Below, in pieces: positions 9,237-17,580 of a stretch of 64,000 nt of DNA. Source of the stretch: Motilibacter deserti (lineage in GTDB: Bacteria > Actinomycetota > Actinomycetes > Motilibacterales > Motilibacteraceae); contig NZ_JAANNP010000001.1 of NCBI RefSeq assembly GCF_011250635.1, positions 1,024,933 to 1,088,932 on the forward strand, given 5' to 3'. The notes beneath the pieces were generated by a model, which saw only the letters and a list, made by a program, of their open reading frames with translations, was not told the origin of the DNA and did not search any database. Position numbers and translations under genes: made by a program. Every line of letters begins with the position of its first letter. The stretch's first letter is position 1.

Positions 9237-11564
9237 ATGACCAGTTCGGCCGACACCTCGTCCACGACCGGCCTCTCCCGCCGCTCGCTCCTGGGCGCCG
9301 CGCTGGCGGCCCCCGCCGTCGCGACGCTCCCCGCGATCGTCGCCCCCGGCACCGCGTCCGCGGACAGCGCGCCGTACGGCCGCATCGATGCCGAGAGCCC
9401 GCGCTTCACGCTGGCCGTGCTGCCCGACACGCAGTACCTCTTCGACTCCGACGCCTCCGATCCCACGCCGCTCGCCGAGACGTTCCACTACCTGCTCAAG
9501 CAGCGCAAGGACGACAACATCGTCTTCATGACCCACCTCGGTGACGTCACCGAGCACGGGACCCAGGACGAGATCAGCCTCGCCGCGCAGACGTTCGACG
9601 CCGGGCTGTCCAACCAGATGCCCTACAGCGTCCTCGGCGGCAACCACGACGTCTCCGGGGACGACCAGCGCGGCAGCACGCCGTACCTGCGGGCCTTCGG
9701 CCCCCAGCGCTTCGCGGGCATGCCGACCTTCCGCGGCGCCTCGCCCGACGGCTACAACAGCTACCACGTGGTCCGCGCGGGCAACCGCGACTGGCTGATC
9801 CTGGCGCTGGACTGGCGGCTCTCGGCCAAGGGCGTCGCGTGGGCGCAGGGCGTCATCGACGCCAACAAGAGCCTGCCGGTCATCCTCACCACGCACGACC
9901 TGGTGGGACCGACGACCGGCGGCCAGGCCGCGCTGTCGTCGAACGGGCAGTACCTCTGGGAGAACCTGATCCGCAAGAACGACCAGGTCTTCCTCACCCT
10001 CAACGGCCACTACTGGCCGCCCGCGCGCACGGTCCTCACGAACAACGCCGGGCACCCGGTCCACGCCCACATCACGAACTACCAGGACCGCTACTACGGC
10101 GGCGCCGGCATGATCCGGCTCTACCACTTCGACCTCGTGCGCAACGTGGTCGACGTCGAGACGATCGCCCCGTGGTTCCTCAACCGCGACCCGCAGAAGC
10201 GCACGCCGCTCGAGGCCGAGACGATCGAGCTCACCGGCGACGACGACCGCTTCAGCATCGAGATCGACTTCGCCGAGCGCTTCAGCGGCTTCGCCCCGGT
10301 GGTCGCGCCCGGGCCGCGCCCGGCGAGCGCGGTCATGCCGCGCGGCACCCTGGCGTACTGGCGCTTCGACGCAGCGGGCATGGCGGGCGCGGGCACCGCG
10401 GGCGCCACGGTCGCGGCGGGCGTCACTGTCAAGGACCTCACGGGCAACGGCAACGACCTCGTCAGCAAGTACATCGGCCAGGTGGGGACGCCCTTCGGCA
10501 TCCCGGGCAGCATCGCGTCGCGGGTCGTCGAGATCACCGCGAGCGGTGAGAACCCGCCGAGCGAGACCTCGGTCAACCTCAACGACGTCAACGGCGGCAG
10601 CAAGTGGCTGGTCCGCGCGACCACCGGCTGGGTCCGCTACCGCCTCGACGCGGCCGTCCGGGTCGTCGGCTACGCCCTCACGAGCGGCAACGACGCCCCC
10701 GGCCGCGACCCGCGCGACTGGAGGCTGGAGGGCTCGAACGACGGCAGCGCCTGGACGACCGTCGACACCCAGTCCGGTCAGACGTTCTCCGGCCGCGGCC
10801 TGACGAAGCAGTATCAGGTGGCCACGCCCGGGGCGTACTCGTACTACCGGCTCAGCATCACCGCCAACAACGGCGACCCGCTGATCCAGCTGGCCGAGCT
10901 CCAGCTGTCGAACGACCCCAACGGCCCGGTCCCGCCCGGCTCGTCGGTCCTCAGCTGGTCCGACGACCACATGGAGGGCCAGCCCGCGCACGCCAGCCTG
11001 CGCTTCAACGGCGGGCAGGGGCCCAACCGGGGCGCGATCCTGGAGTCGGTGCAGAACGCGAAGATCAACAGCGAGAAGTTCCTGTCCGGCTTCACGATCG
11101 AGGCGTTCGTCAAGCTGCCCCAGCCGTTCGTGGGAAGCCACGCGTGGATGGGCATCCTGAGCTGGGAGGGCAACAACGGCCGCACCAGCGGCTACACGCC
11201 CAACGAGCCGCCGTGCAGCCTCAACCTCTCCGGCGAGCGGTTCCTGCAGTTCGTGCTCTACCCGGAGCTCGACGTGGCCAACAACCCGACGCACTGGAGC
11301 CACGCGCTCCCGACCGGCGAGTGGCAGCACGTCGCGATCGTGAACGACGGCAAGCGCTCGACCGTCTACGTCAACGGCTCGAAGATCGCCCGCAACCCCG
11401 CGGCGTCCGCCCGCGGCATTCACACCCTCGGCAAGCCGTTCGTCATCGGCGCGACCCAGTCGAACGAGACGTTCGGCCAGGGGTTCTACGGCTGGATCGG
11501 CGACGTGCGCGTCTGCACCCGCGCCCTTCAGCTCAAGGAGTTCCTCAAGCCGTACGACCGCTGA
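9237..11564 (+). CDS. Tat-exported metallophosphoesterase with discoidin-like and LamG-like modules
   Basis: 775 residues from an ATG preceded by GGAG. The N-terminus is a twin-arginine signal (LSRRSLLGAALAAPAVA), implying export of a folded, metal-loaded enzyme. Residues about 55-330 are a calcineurin-like phosphoesterase: AVLPDTQYL, HLGDVTEHG, GGNHD, TTHDLVG and LNGHY supply the metal ligands. The first motif reads D-T-Q instead of the usual D-x-H, as in some extracellular members. Residues about 430-565 resemble an F5/8 type C (discoidin) domain (RDWRLEGSNDGSAWTTVDT, YSYYRLSITANNGDP). The last 200 residues are a concanavalin/LamG-like fold (GEWQHVAIVNDGKRSTVYVNG). The two accessory modules suggest carbohydrate or surface binding. 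The substrate is unknown. Confidence 0.88.
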   Translation: MTSSADTSSTTGLSRRSLLGAALAAPAVATLPAIVAPGTASADSAPYGRIDAESPRFTLAVLPDTQYLFDSDASDPTPLAETFHYLLKQRKDDNIVFMTHLGDVTEHGTQDEISLAAQTFDAGLSNQMPYSVLGGNHDVSGDDQRGSTPYLRAFGPQRFAGMPTFRGASPDGYNSYHVVRAGNRDWLILALDWRLSAKGVAWAQGVIDANKSLPVILTTHDLVGPTTGGQAALSSNGQYLWENLIRKNDQVFLTLNGHYWPPARTVLTNNAGHPVHAHITNYQDRYYGGAGMIRLYHFDLVRNVVDVETIAPWFLNRDPQKRTPLEAETIELTGDDDRFSIEIDFAERFSGFAPVVAPGPRPASAVMPRGTLAYWRFDAAGMAGAGTAGATVAAGVTVKDLTGNGNDLVSKYIGQVGTPFGIPGSIASRVVEITASGENPPSETSVNLNDVNGGSKWLVRATTGWVRYRLDAAVRVVGYALTSGNDAPGRDPRDWRLEGSNDGSAWTTVDTQSGQTFSGRGLTKQYQVATPGAYSYYRLSITANNGDPLIQLAELQLSNDPNGPVPPGSSVLSWSDDHMEGQPAHASLRFNGGQGPNRGAILESVQNAKINSEKFLSGFTIEAFVKLPQPFVGSHAWMGILSWEGNNGRTSGYTPNEPPCSLNLSGERFLQFVLYPELDVANNPTHWSHALPTGEWQHVAIVNDGKRSTVYVNGSKIARNPAASARGIHTLGKPFVIGATQSNETFGQGFYGWIGDVRVCTRALQLKEFLKPYDR

Positions 11565-11574
11565 CGACAGTGCT

Positions 11575-11612
11575 GGACAGGGCCGCTTCCGCACCGCGGG
11601 GCGGCCCTGTCC
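11575..11612 (+). terminator. Hairpin terminator after the metallophosphoesterase gene
   Basis: A perfect 12-base stem (11575-11586, GGACAGGGCCGC, pairing with 11601-11612) and a 14-base loop begin 11 bases after the stop at 11564. A C-rich stretch follows but no T-run. Confidence 0.75.
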
Positions 11613-11777
11613 CCTCTCGCCCGGCTGCTGTGGTTCAGCGCGGCTTGACCCCTTCAGCGCCGAGCGTTCACGTGCGGTTCATCCGCCCGTCCCTTGCTGA
11701 CCCGGGAACCGCAGCGTCGCGGGAGCACTGTTCAGGGGCAACGACCTCCGGCGGCCATACAAGGAGCAGTCCCCGAC

Positions 11778-13511
11778 ATGGGCCACAGCCACGGGCACGA
11801 CCACCACCACGACCACGACCACGACCACGACCACGGGCACGGGTCCGCGCACCCGACGCCCGAGGCCGTCGACACATCGATCCCGGACTCCGAGCTCAGC
11901 CCGCGGGACCTGTCCCGCCGCACGCTGCTCCGCAACGCCGGGCTGCTCGGCGCGGGCGCCGGCGCGATGAGCGTCTTCGGCACGGGCGTCGGCACCGCCG
12001 CCGCGGCCTCCGGGGGCAAGGCCAAGGCCGTCGAGGACGACGAGCTGACGTACGTCGCCGGCGACCACCACATCCACACCCAGTTCAGCTCCGACGGCAT
12101 GTACCGCGTCGAGGACCAGGCCCGTCGCGCCGCCGAGTACGGCCTGGACTGGATGGTGGTCACCGACCACGGCAGCGCCGCCCACGCGAAGATCGGCGTG
12201 GAGAAGGTCAACCCGGAGATCGTCGCCTCCCGCGAGGCCAACCCGCGCACGCTCGTCTTCCAGGGCCTGGAGTGGAACATCCCGGCCGCCGAGCACGGCA
12301 CGGTCTTCGTGGCCCCCGGCCCCAACGAGGTCGCGGTGCTCAAGGAGTTCGAGAACACGTTCGACGGCTCCGTCACCGGGACGTCGAGCGGCGTCCCGGG
12401 GGCGCCCACCACGCCCGCCCGCGAGGCGCTCGCCATCACGGGTATCCAGTGGATGGCCCAGCAGAAGCAGGCCGGCCGCGTGCAGGACGCGATCATGTTC
12501 GCGAACCACCCCGCCCGCCTCGGCATCGACAGCCCGCACGAGATCCGCGGCTGGCGCGACGCCGCCCCCGGCATCTTCACCGGCTTCGAGGGCGCTCCCG
12601 GGCACCAGGCCGCCCAGCTCGAGGGTGGGGCCCGTGGCGCGTACGGCAACTCCCCTGGCGCTGCGAGCTTCCCCGCCTACCCGCTGGCGTCCTACCGCAC
12701 CCACGGCGGCTTCGACTGGATGACCGCCACCGTCGGCGGTCTGTGGGACTCGCTGCTGGCCGAAGGGCGCCCGTGGTGGATCACGGCCAACTCCGACAGC
12801 CACTCGAACTACGGTGACCGGTTGGTGCGGGGCGCGTTCGGCCCCGGCGAGGACTTCAACACGCTGGGCCAGTACAACGACCCGATCGACTCGGGGGTGC
12901 CGCAGCTCGACCGCTCGGACTTCTGGCCGGGGCAGTACAGCCGTACCCACGTCGGCGTCAGCAGGTTCGGCTACCTCGACGTCATGTCCGGCCTGCGTGC
13001 GGGCCGCATCTGGGTGGACCACGGCCAGCTGATCGACGGCATCGACGTGCGGCTGCGGCTGCGCGGCAGCGAGCAGCGCACCGCCACGCTCGGCGGCGTG
13101 CTCACGGTGCCCCGGGGCTCGCGGGTCGACCTCGAGGTCACGATCGACCTGGCCAGCCGGCCGAACCTTGCCGGCGAGATGCCGCGGCTGCGCCGCGTCG
13201 ACGCGATCGCGGGCGCCGTGACGGGCCTGTCGACGGACAAGGACAGCTTCCGCGCGCCGCAGACGACGGTCGTGGAGTCCTTCGAGGTCAGCCAGGCCTC
13301 CGGACGCGTCGAGCTGTCCATGCGCTTCCGCCCGGTCGAGGAGGCCTTCTACGTCCGGCTGCGCGGCACCGACGCCAACCGGACCGGGGTGGGCTTCTAC
13401 GGCGCGTCCGTCGACCCCGAAGGCCCGGCCATGGACATCCCGGGCCAGGGGAGCCCGTGGGAGGACCTGTGGTTCTACACGAACCCGATCTGGGTGAACG
13501 TCACGCCGTGA
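11778..13511 (+). CDS. Tat-exported PHP-type metallohydrolase (CehA/McbA-like) with a His-rich N-terminus
   Basis: 577 residues from an ATG with AAGGAG eleven bases upstream. The first 25 residues are an extreme His/Asp/Gly run (HGHDHHHDHDHDHDHGHG) placed before the twin-arginine motif (DLSRRTLLRNAGLLGAG). The catalytic part begins at GDHHIHTQFSSDG, a PHP-like H-x-H metal motif. It continues with WMVVTDHGSAAHAK, QGLEWNIPAAEHGTVF, MFANHPARL and ITANSDSHSN, which supply further His/Asp metal ligands. This order fits CehA/McbA-type metallohydrolases of the PHP superfamily. The C-terminal third is beta-rich. The substrate is unknown; relatives cleave carbamate or phosphate esters. It overlaps the next gene by four bases (GTGA), so the two are probably partners. 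Confidence 0.85.
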   Translation: MGHSHGHDHHHDHDHDHDHGHGSAHPTPEAVDTSIPDSELSPRDLSRRTLLRNAGLLGAGAGAMSVFGTGVGTAAAASGGKAKAVEDDELTYVAGDHHIHTQFSSDGMYRVEDQARRAAEYGLDWMVVTDHGSAAHAKIGVEKVNPEIVASREANPRTLVFQGLEWNIPAAEHGTVFVAPGPNEVAVLKEFENTFDGSVTGTSSGVPGAPTTPAREALAITGIQWMAQQKQAGRVQDAIMFANHPARLGIDSPHEIRGWRDAAPGIFTGFEGAPGHQAAQLEGGARGAYGNSPGAASFPAYPLASYRTHGGFDWMTATVGGLWDSLLAEGRPWWITANSDSHSNYGDRLVRGAFGPGEDFNTLGQYNDPIDSGVPQLDRSDFWPGQYSRTHVGVSRFGYLDVMSGLRAGRIWVDHGQLIDGIDVRLRLRGSEQRTATLGGVLTVPRGSRVDLEVTIDLASRPNLAGEMPRLRRVDAIAGAVTGLSTDKDSFRAPQTTVVESFEVSQASGRVELSMRFRPVEEAFYVRLRGTDANRTGVGFYGASVDPEGPAMDIPGQGSPWEDLWFYTNPIWVNVTP

Positions 13512-14149
13512 TCGACACCGCCGTTCCCGCCGTCCCGCTGGCCGCCGCGCCAGCGGGACGGCGGGTCGTCGGCGCGACCCGGTTGGACGCCGACGCCCAT
13601 GACGCCGAGCACCTGCTCGCAGACCTGGTCAGGGTCGTGGCGGCGAACGACCCGAGCGTCGTCGCCTGCACGCACCTGGTCAGCTCGCCCTGGCGGCACG
13701 TGGCCGTCTCCGTCTCGTTCGCGGCGGCCGGCCCTGCCGGACCGGAGCTGGTCGCCGGCCTGGCGGCCGCACTGGGCGAGGACGTGGCCCTGGCGGCGAT
13801 CGGCCCCGGCCCGGTCACCCTGCACCGCGGGCCGGACCAGGGCCGGCGGGGCGCGCGGGAAGCGGCGGTCGAGCACGCCACCCGCAGCGAGGGCAAGGTC
13901 GTCGTCTTCCCGGGGCAGCAGGCGCTGGTCGGGGAGCTACCGCTCGCCGAGGTGCTCACCGCGTCCGCGGTGGAGCAGATCGAATGCCTGTCCGGCGCGT
14001 ACGAGCCCGACAGCACGCTGCGCGTCGTCGGAGGCTTCGTGCGGCCGCGGCTGCGTGCGGGGGCGATGGTGCTGCACTGCAGCTCCCCCGGCCCGCGCGA
14101 GCTGGTTCCGTGGGAGATGGAGAACCCGCCGCAGTGCGGGGGTCACTGA
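13508..14149 (+). CDS. Unknown protein translationally coupled to the PHP metallohydrolase
   Basis: 213 residues. The GTG at 13508 overlaps the stop of the metallohydrolase, giving GTGA coupling. No signal peptide or membrane segment is seen, so the product should stay in the cytoplasm although its partner is exported. It begins with an Ala/Val-rich leader. A mixed alpha/beta region follows (HLLADLVRVVAANDPSVVA, RHVAVSVSFAAAGP), then VVVFPGQQALVGELPLAEV and a C-terminal segment with Cys residues (CSSPGPRELVPWEMENPPQC). I do not recognise the family. A role in maturation, regulation or coupled metabolism of the PHP enzyme is inference from the overlap alone. Confidence 0.7.
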   Translation: MIDTAVPAVPLAAAPAGRRVVGATRLDADAHDAEHLLADLVRVVAANDPSVVACTHLVSSPWRHVAVSVSFAAAGPAGPELVAGLAAALGEDVALAAIGPGPVTLHRGPDQGRRGAREAAVEHATRSEGKVVVFPGQQALVGELPLAEVLTASAVEQIECLSGAYEPDSTLRVVGGFVRPRLRAGAMVLHCSSPGPRELVPWEMENPPQCGGH

Positions 14150-14431
14150 CTACTCGTCGCGCACGGGCCGCGCGCCGGCCGCGCCGTGCTCCGTCGCGTC
14201 TCGGGTCGTCGCGTGGTGGGTCGTCGCGTCGTGCGTCACGGGGAAGGCGCCGGGCGCATCGGGCCGGTCGGCGAACAGGTAGACCAGCGTCCGCGTACGC
14301 CCCGGCTGCGGTGCGCGCTCGGCTCGGGTGACGTCGCGGACCGGCACCACCACCTCCATCGACGTGTCCGAGCCGGACACGTGGGCCCGCTCGGGAACCT
14401 GGGGGCCGGTGGGGAACTGGCTGGCCGTCAT
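14150..14431 (-). CDS. Small unknown protein with a His/Thr-rich tail
   Basis: 93 residues from an ATG at 14431 preceded by AGGTGG. The N-terminal half (TSMEVVVPVRDVTRAERAP, RTRTLVYLFADRPDAPG) looks like a folded beta strand pair. The C-terminal 25 residues are low complexity, an imperfect iteration of THDATTHHATTRDATEHG. It converges head-on with the preceding plus-strand gene with no spacer. It lies downstream of the MMPL gene but behind a hairpin. No family recognised; a real gene is likely because of the ribosome site and codon use. Confidence 0.55.
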   Translation of the reverse strand: MTASQFPTGPQVPERAHVSGSDTSMEVVVPVRDVTRAERAPQPGRTRTLVYLFADRPDAPGAFPVTHDATTHHATTRDATEHGAAGARPVRDE

Positions 14432-14465
14432 CCGCCCACCTCTCGATCGCTGGTCCGACCTTTGT

Positions 14466-14516
14466 GACAGCGCGCGCGGCGGGCCCGGCATTCCGCCCGG
14501 CCCGCCGGTCGCTGTC
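14466..14516 (-). terminator. Two-part hairpin terminator downstream of the MMPL gene
   Basis: Outer arms GACAGCG (14466-14472) and CGCTGTC (14510-14516) enclose inner arms GGCGGGCC (14478-14485) and GGCCCGCC (14499-14506). On the minus strand the structure starts nine bases after the MMPL stop at 14525. It separates that gene from the small gene at 14150-14431. Confidence 0.65.
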
Positions 14517-14524
14517 CCAAGAGG

Positions 14525-16741
14525 TCAGCGCAGGACGAGCTCCTCGTCGCGCGGGTCGTCCTTCTCGAGGGCCTCCCGTGCGTCGTGCCGCTCGAGGCTC
14601 GCGCCCTCGATGTCGACGTTCGGCAGCAGCCGGTCGAGCCAGCGCGGCAGCCACCAGGCGCGGGTGCCGAGCAGCGCCATGACCGCGGGGACGATCGTCA
14701 TGCGCACGACGAAGGCGTCCACCGCGACACCGAAGGCCAGCGCGAAGCCGATGCTCTTGATCGTCGCGTCGTGGCCGAAGACGAAGCCGGCGAAGACCGA
14801 AGCCATGATCAGTGCTGCCGCTGTCACGACGCGGGCGCCGTGGCGGAAGCCGCCGATCACCGACTCGTCGGGCGACGCGCCGTGCACGTGGTCCTCGCGC
14901 ATCCGGCTCACGAGGAAGACCTCGTAGTCCATCGCGAGCCCGAACAGCAGGCCGATGAGCAGGATCGGCAGGAAGCTCAGGATCGGGCCCGTCTGCTGCA
15001 CGCCGATGAGGTCGGCGAGCCAGCCCCACTGGAAGACCGCGACCAGCGCGCCGAACGTCGACGCCAGGCTGAGCAGGAAGCCGAGCGTCGCCTTCAGCGG
15101 CACGAGGACCGAGCGGAACGCGATGGCGAGCAGCAGCAGGGCGAGGCCCACGACGACGGCGAGGAAGACGGGCAGCGCCCCCAGCAGCTTGGCGGACACG
15201 TCGATGCCGACGGCGGTGTTGCCGGTGACGTACAGCTCGGCGCCCGTCGCCTGCTCGAGCGCCGGGCGCTCGTCGCGGATGGCCTCGACCAGGTCGTTGG
15301 TCGACGCCTCCGACGGGCCGCCCTGCGGCACCACCGTGACGATCGCGGTCGTGCCGTCCTCGTTGAAGACCCCGTCGGTGACGGTGACGACGCCGGGCAG
15401 GCCCTTCAAGGTCTGCACGGTCTGCGCGGCGGCGCCCTGCGGGTCGTCCGCGGACGTCGCGTCGACGACGACGGTCAGCGGCCCGTTGAAGCCGGGGCCG
15501 AAGCCCTCCGAGAGCAGGTCGTAGGCCTTGCGCTGCGTGGTCTCGGCGGCGAGGCCGCCCTCGTCGCCCATTCCGAGCCGCAGGTCGAGCGCGGGCACCG
15601 CGACGACGCCGAGGCCGATGACCGAGGCGAGCAACACCGGAAGTGGTCGTCGGGTGATGCCGCGTGCCCAGCGGGTGCCGAAGCCCTCGTTCGCGGTCAG
15701 CCGCGCCTGCCGGCCGCGCAGGCCGGGCACCGGCCAGCGGTTGAACCGCGTCCCGGCGGCACCGAGCAGCGCGGGGACGAGCGTCAGCGCGACGAGCACG
15801 GCGACGCCGACCATCGCGGCGGCGACGAGGCCCATCGTGGTGAGGAACGGGATCCCGACCACCGCGAGCCCGGCGAGCGCGATCATGACCGTCGCACCCG
15901 CGAAGACGACCGCGCTGCCGGCCGTGCCGACGGCGCGCCCCGCGGACTCCTCCGGGGACATCCCGTCGGCCAGCTGCTGCTTGTGCCGGACCGCGATGAA
16001 GAGCGCGTAGTCGATGCCCACCGCGAGCCCGATCATCAGGCCCAGCGTGGGCGCGGTGCTCGTGAGGTCGACGACCGCCGACAGGGCGAAGACGCCGGCG
16101 CTCCCGACGGCGACGCCGATCAGCGCGGTCAGCAGCGGAAGGCCGGCCGCCAGCATCGAGCCGAAGGTGACCGCCAGCACCACCAGCGCGACGAGCACGC
16201 CGATCGCCTCGGTGGCACCCTGCTCCGGCACGGCCTGCGTGGCCTCGCCGCCGAACTCCACCTGCAGGCCCGCGTCCCGGGCCGGCTCGGCAGCCGCCAG
16301 CAGCTGCTCGCGCGCCGCGTCAGTGATCGCGTCGGCCTGCACGCCGTACGTCACCGTCGCGTACGCGACGCGGCCGTCCCGCGAAACCGCGGAGGCGGCG
16401 TACGGGTCGCTCACCGCCACGATCTGGTCGGCCTGCGCGGCCTTGGCGAGGACCGACTCGACCTGCCCCTTGGCCTCGGGGTCGGTGACCTGCTCTCCCG
16501 CGGGCGCCGCGACGACGATGCGCGCGGTCGCCCCGCCGGCGCCGCCCGTGGGGAAGCGCTCCTGCAGCAGCTCGGTCGCGGTGACCGACTCCACTCCGGG
16601 GATGGTGAGCTGGGCGTCGGCGCTGCGCGAGAACGCGCCGGCGAGCCCGCCGAGGACGACGAGCAGCAGCAGCCAGGCGCCCACGAAGGACTTCTTTCGC
16701 CGGAACGCGAGGCGCCCCAGCCGATACAGATGCCGTGCCAT
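14525..16741 (-). CDS. MMPL/RND-family transporter
   Basis: 738 residues from an ATG at 16741 with GGGAG upstream. The arrangement is the MMPL one: TM1 (SFVGAWLLLLVVLGGLAGAF), a large extracytoplasmic loop (residues about 40-180), a five-helix block around 190-350, a second loop, then a second block around 540-700 (LLGALPVFLAVVVGLALLLLAIAF). The motif GLAVGIDYALFIAVRHKQQ and its counterpart GLAMDYEVFLVSRMRED carry the Asp-Tyr pair involved in proton coupling. It is likely an exporter of lipids or hydrophobic toxicants driven by the proton gradient. It lies downstream of the two-component genes on the same strand, with a directly repeated 14-mer in between that may be the regulator's site. The substrate cannot be told. 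Confidence 0.9.
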   Translation of the reverse strand: MARHLYRLGRLAFRRKKSFVGAWLLLLVVLGGLAGAFSRSADAQLTIPGVESVTATELLQERFPTGGAGGATARIVVAAPAGEQVTDPEAKGQVESVLAKAAQADQIVAVSDPYAASAVSRDGRVAYATVTYGVQADAITDAAREQLLAAAEPARDAGLQVEFGGEATQAVPEQGATEAIGVLVALVVLAVTFGSMLAAGLPLLTALIGVAVGSAGVFALSAVVDLTSTAPTLGLMIGLAVGIDYALFIAVRHKQQLADGMSPEESAGRAVGTAGSAVVFAGATVMIALAGLAVVGIPFLTTMGLVAAAMVGVAVLVALTLVPALLGAAGTRFNRWPVPGLRGRQARLTANEGFGTRWARGITRRPLPVLLASVIGLGVVAVPALDLRLGMGDEGGLAAETTQRKAYDLLSEGFGPGFNGPLTVVVDATSADDPQGAAAQTVQTLKGLPGVVTVTDGVFNEDGTTAIVTVVPQGGPSEASTNDLVEAIRDERPALEQATGAELYVTGNTAVGIDVSAKLLGALPVFLAVVVGLALLLLAIAFRSVLVPLKATLGFLLSLASTFGALVAVFQWGWLADLIGVQQTGPILSFLPILLIGLLFGLAMDYEVFLVSRMREDHVHGASPDESVIGGFRHGARVVTAAALIMASVFAGFVFGHDATIKSIGFALAFGVAVDAFVVRMTIVPAVMALLGTRAWWLPRWLDRLLPNVDIEGASLERHDAREALEKDDPRDEELVLR

Positions 16742-16865
16742 GTACGTCTCTCCCGAGCTCGATGCAGCTCGGCCGCCCGCGCGACGGACGGGCCGAGTCC
16801 AACGTCGTCCAGCATGCGGAGAACGGCGGCGCGAGGCGTCGTCCGCGAGCAGGCAATCGCGCGTA

Positions 16866-16907
16866 CTACGCCTGCAGTACGTCGCAGCGCGGGCTACGCC
16901 TGAGGTA
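16866..16907. promoter_or_regulatory. Direct repeat, candidate response-regulator binding sites upstream of the MMPL gene
   Basis: CTACGCCTGCAGTA (16866-16879) and CTACGCCTGAGGTA (16894-16907) match at 12 of 14 positions and are 28 bases apart start to start. The second copy overlaps the last codons and stop of the response-regulator gene. Both lie 125-166 bases upstream of the MMPL start. Paired, same-orientation motifs upstream of the target of an adjacent NarL-type regulator suggest an operator. This is inference from position and repetition. Confidence 0.5.
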
Positions 16908-17580
16908 TGGCGTCGCCGGCGCGGACGAGCCCGGACTGGTACGCCATCACGACCAGCTGCGCCCGGTCGCGCGCGCCGAGCTTGGTCATGGCCCGGTTGA
17001 CGTGCGTCTTCGCCGTGAGCGGCGAGACCGTGAGCCGGGCGGCGATGTCGTCGTTGCTCAGCCCTAGGGCGACGAGCACGACGACCTCGCGCTCGCGCTC
17101 GGTGAGCGACGTCAGCTCCGGGGACACGACCTGCGGGGCGGCCTCTTGCGGCTGCGCGAGGAACCGCGCGATGAGGCTCGCGGTCGCGCGCGGCGACAGC
17201 AGCGCCTCGCCGGCCGCGACGACGCGCACGGCGTCGAGCAGGTCGACGGGCTCGACGCCCTTGCCGAGGAAGCCGCTCGCCCCCTTGCGCAGGGCCGCGA
17301 GGACGTAGTCGTCGGCCTCGAACGTCGTCAGCACGATCACGCGGACGCCGGGAAGCTCCGGGTCGGTCGTGATCTGCTCGCACGCCGTCAGCCCGTCCGT
17401 GCCGGGCATGCGGATGTCCATGAGGATCACGTCCGGGCGGAGCCGGCGGGCCTGCTCGACCGCTTCGGCACCGTCTCCGGCCTGGGCGACGACCTGCATG
17501 TCCGGGGCGCTGCCGATGAGGGCGGCGAAGCCGGCGCGGATGAGCGCCTGGTCGTCGGCGAGGCCGACGCGGATCGTCAC
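16894..17580 (-). CDS. NarL/LuxR-family response regulator
   Basis: 228 residues. The GTG at 17580 overlaps the kinase stop (GTGA). Residues 1-120 are a receiver domain: acidic pair in GLADDQAL, phospho-acceptor Asp in DVILMDIRMPGTDG, conserved Thr in VIVLTTFE and Lys in GFLGKGVEP. Residues about 160-222 are a LuxR-type helix-turn-helix (LTEREREVVVLVALGLSNDDIAARLTV...TAKTHVNRAMTKLGARDR). It acts as the DNA-binding partner of the sensor kinase encoded immediately upstream. The likely target is the MMPL gene downstream, given the repeats at 16866-16907. Confidence 0.93.
   Translation of the reverse strand: MTIRVGLADDQALIRAGFAALIGSAPDMQVVAQAGDGAEAVEQARRLRPDVILMDIRMPGTDGLTACEQITTDPELPGVRVIVLTTFEADDYVLAALRKGASGFLGKGVEPVDLLDAVRVVAAGEALLSPRATASLIARFLAQPQEAAPQVVSPELTSLTEREREVVVLVALGLSNDDIAARLTVSPLTAKTHVNRAMTKLGARDRAQLVVMAYQSGLVRAGDAIPQA

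Noticed and set aside
9162-11594. 810-codon minus-strand frame opposite the metallophosphoesterase
   Set aside because: The plus strand has a Tat signal, metal motifs and a ribosome site; the antisense product is low-complexity Arg/Val/Gly-rich sequence.
11790-11840. CRISPR-like or microsatellite repeat of CCACGA units
   Set aside because: It is the codon repeat for the His/Asp run of the metallohydrolase, in frame and without spacers.
14585-16903. Long plus-strand frame opposite the MMPL gene
   Set aside because: Product is hydrophilic Asp/Arg/Gly-rich low complexity, as expected from the antisense of a membrane protein gene.
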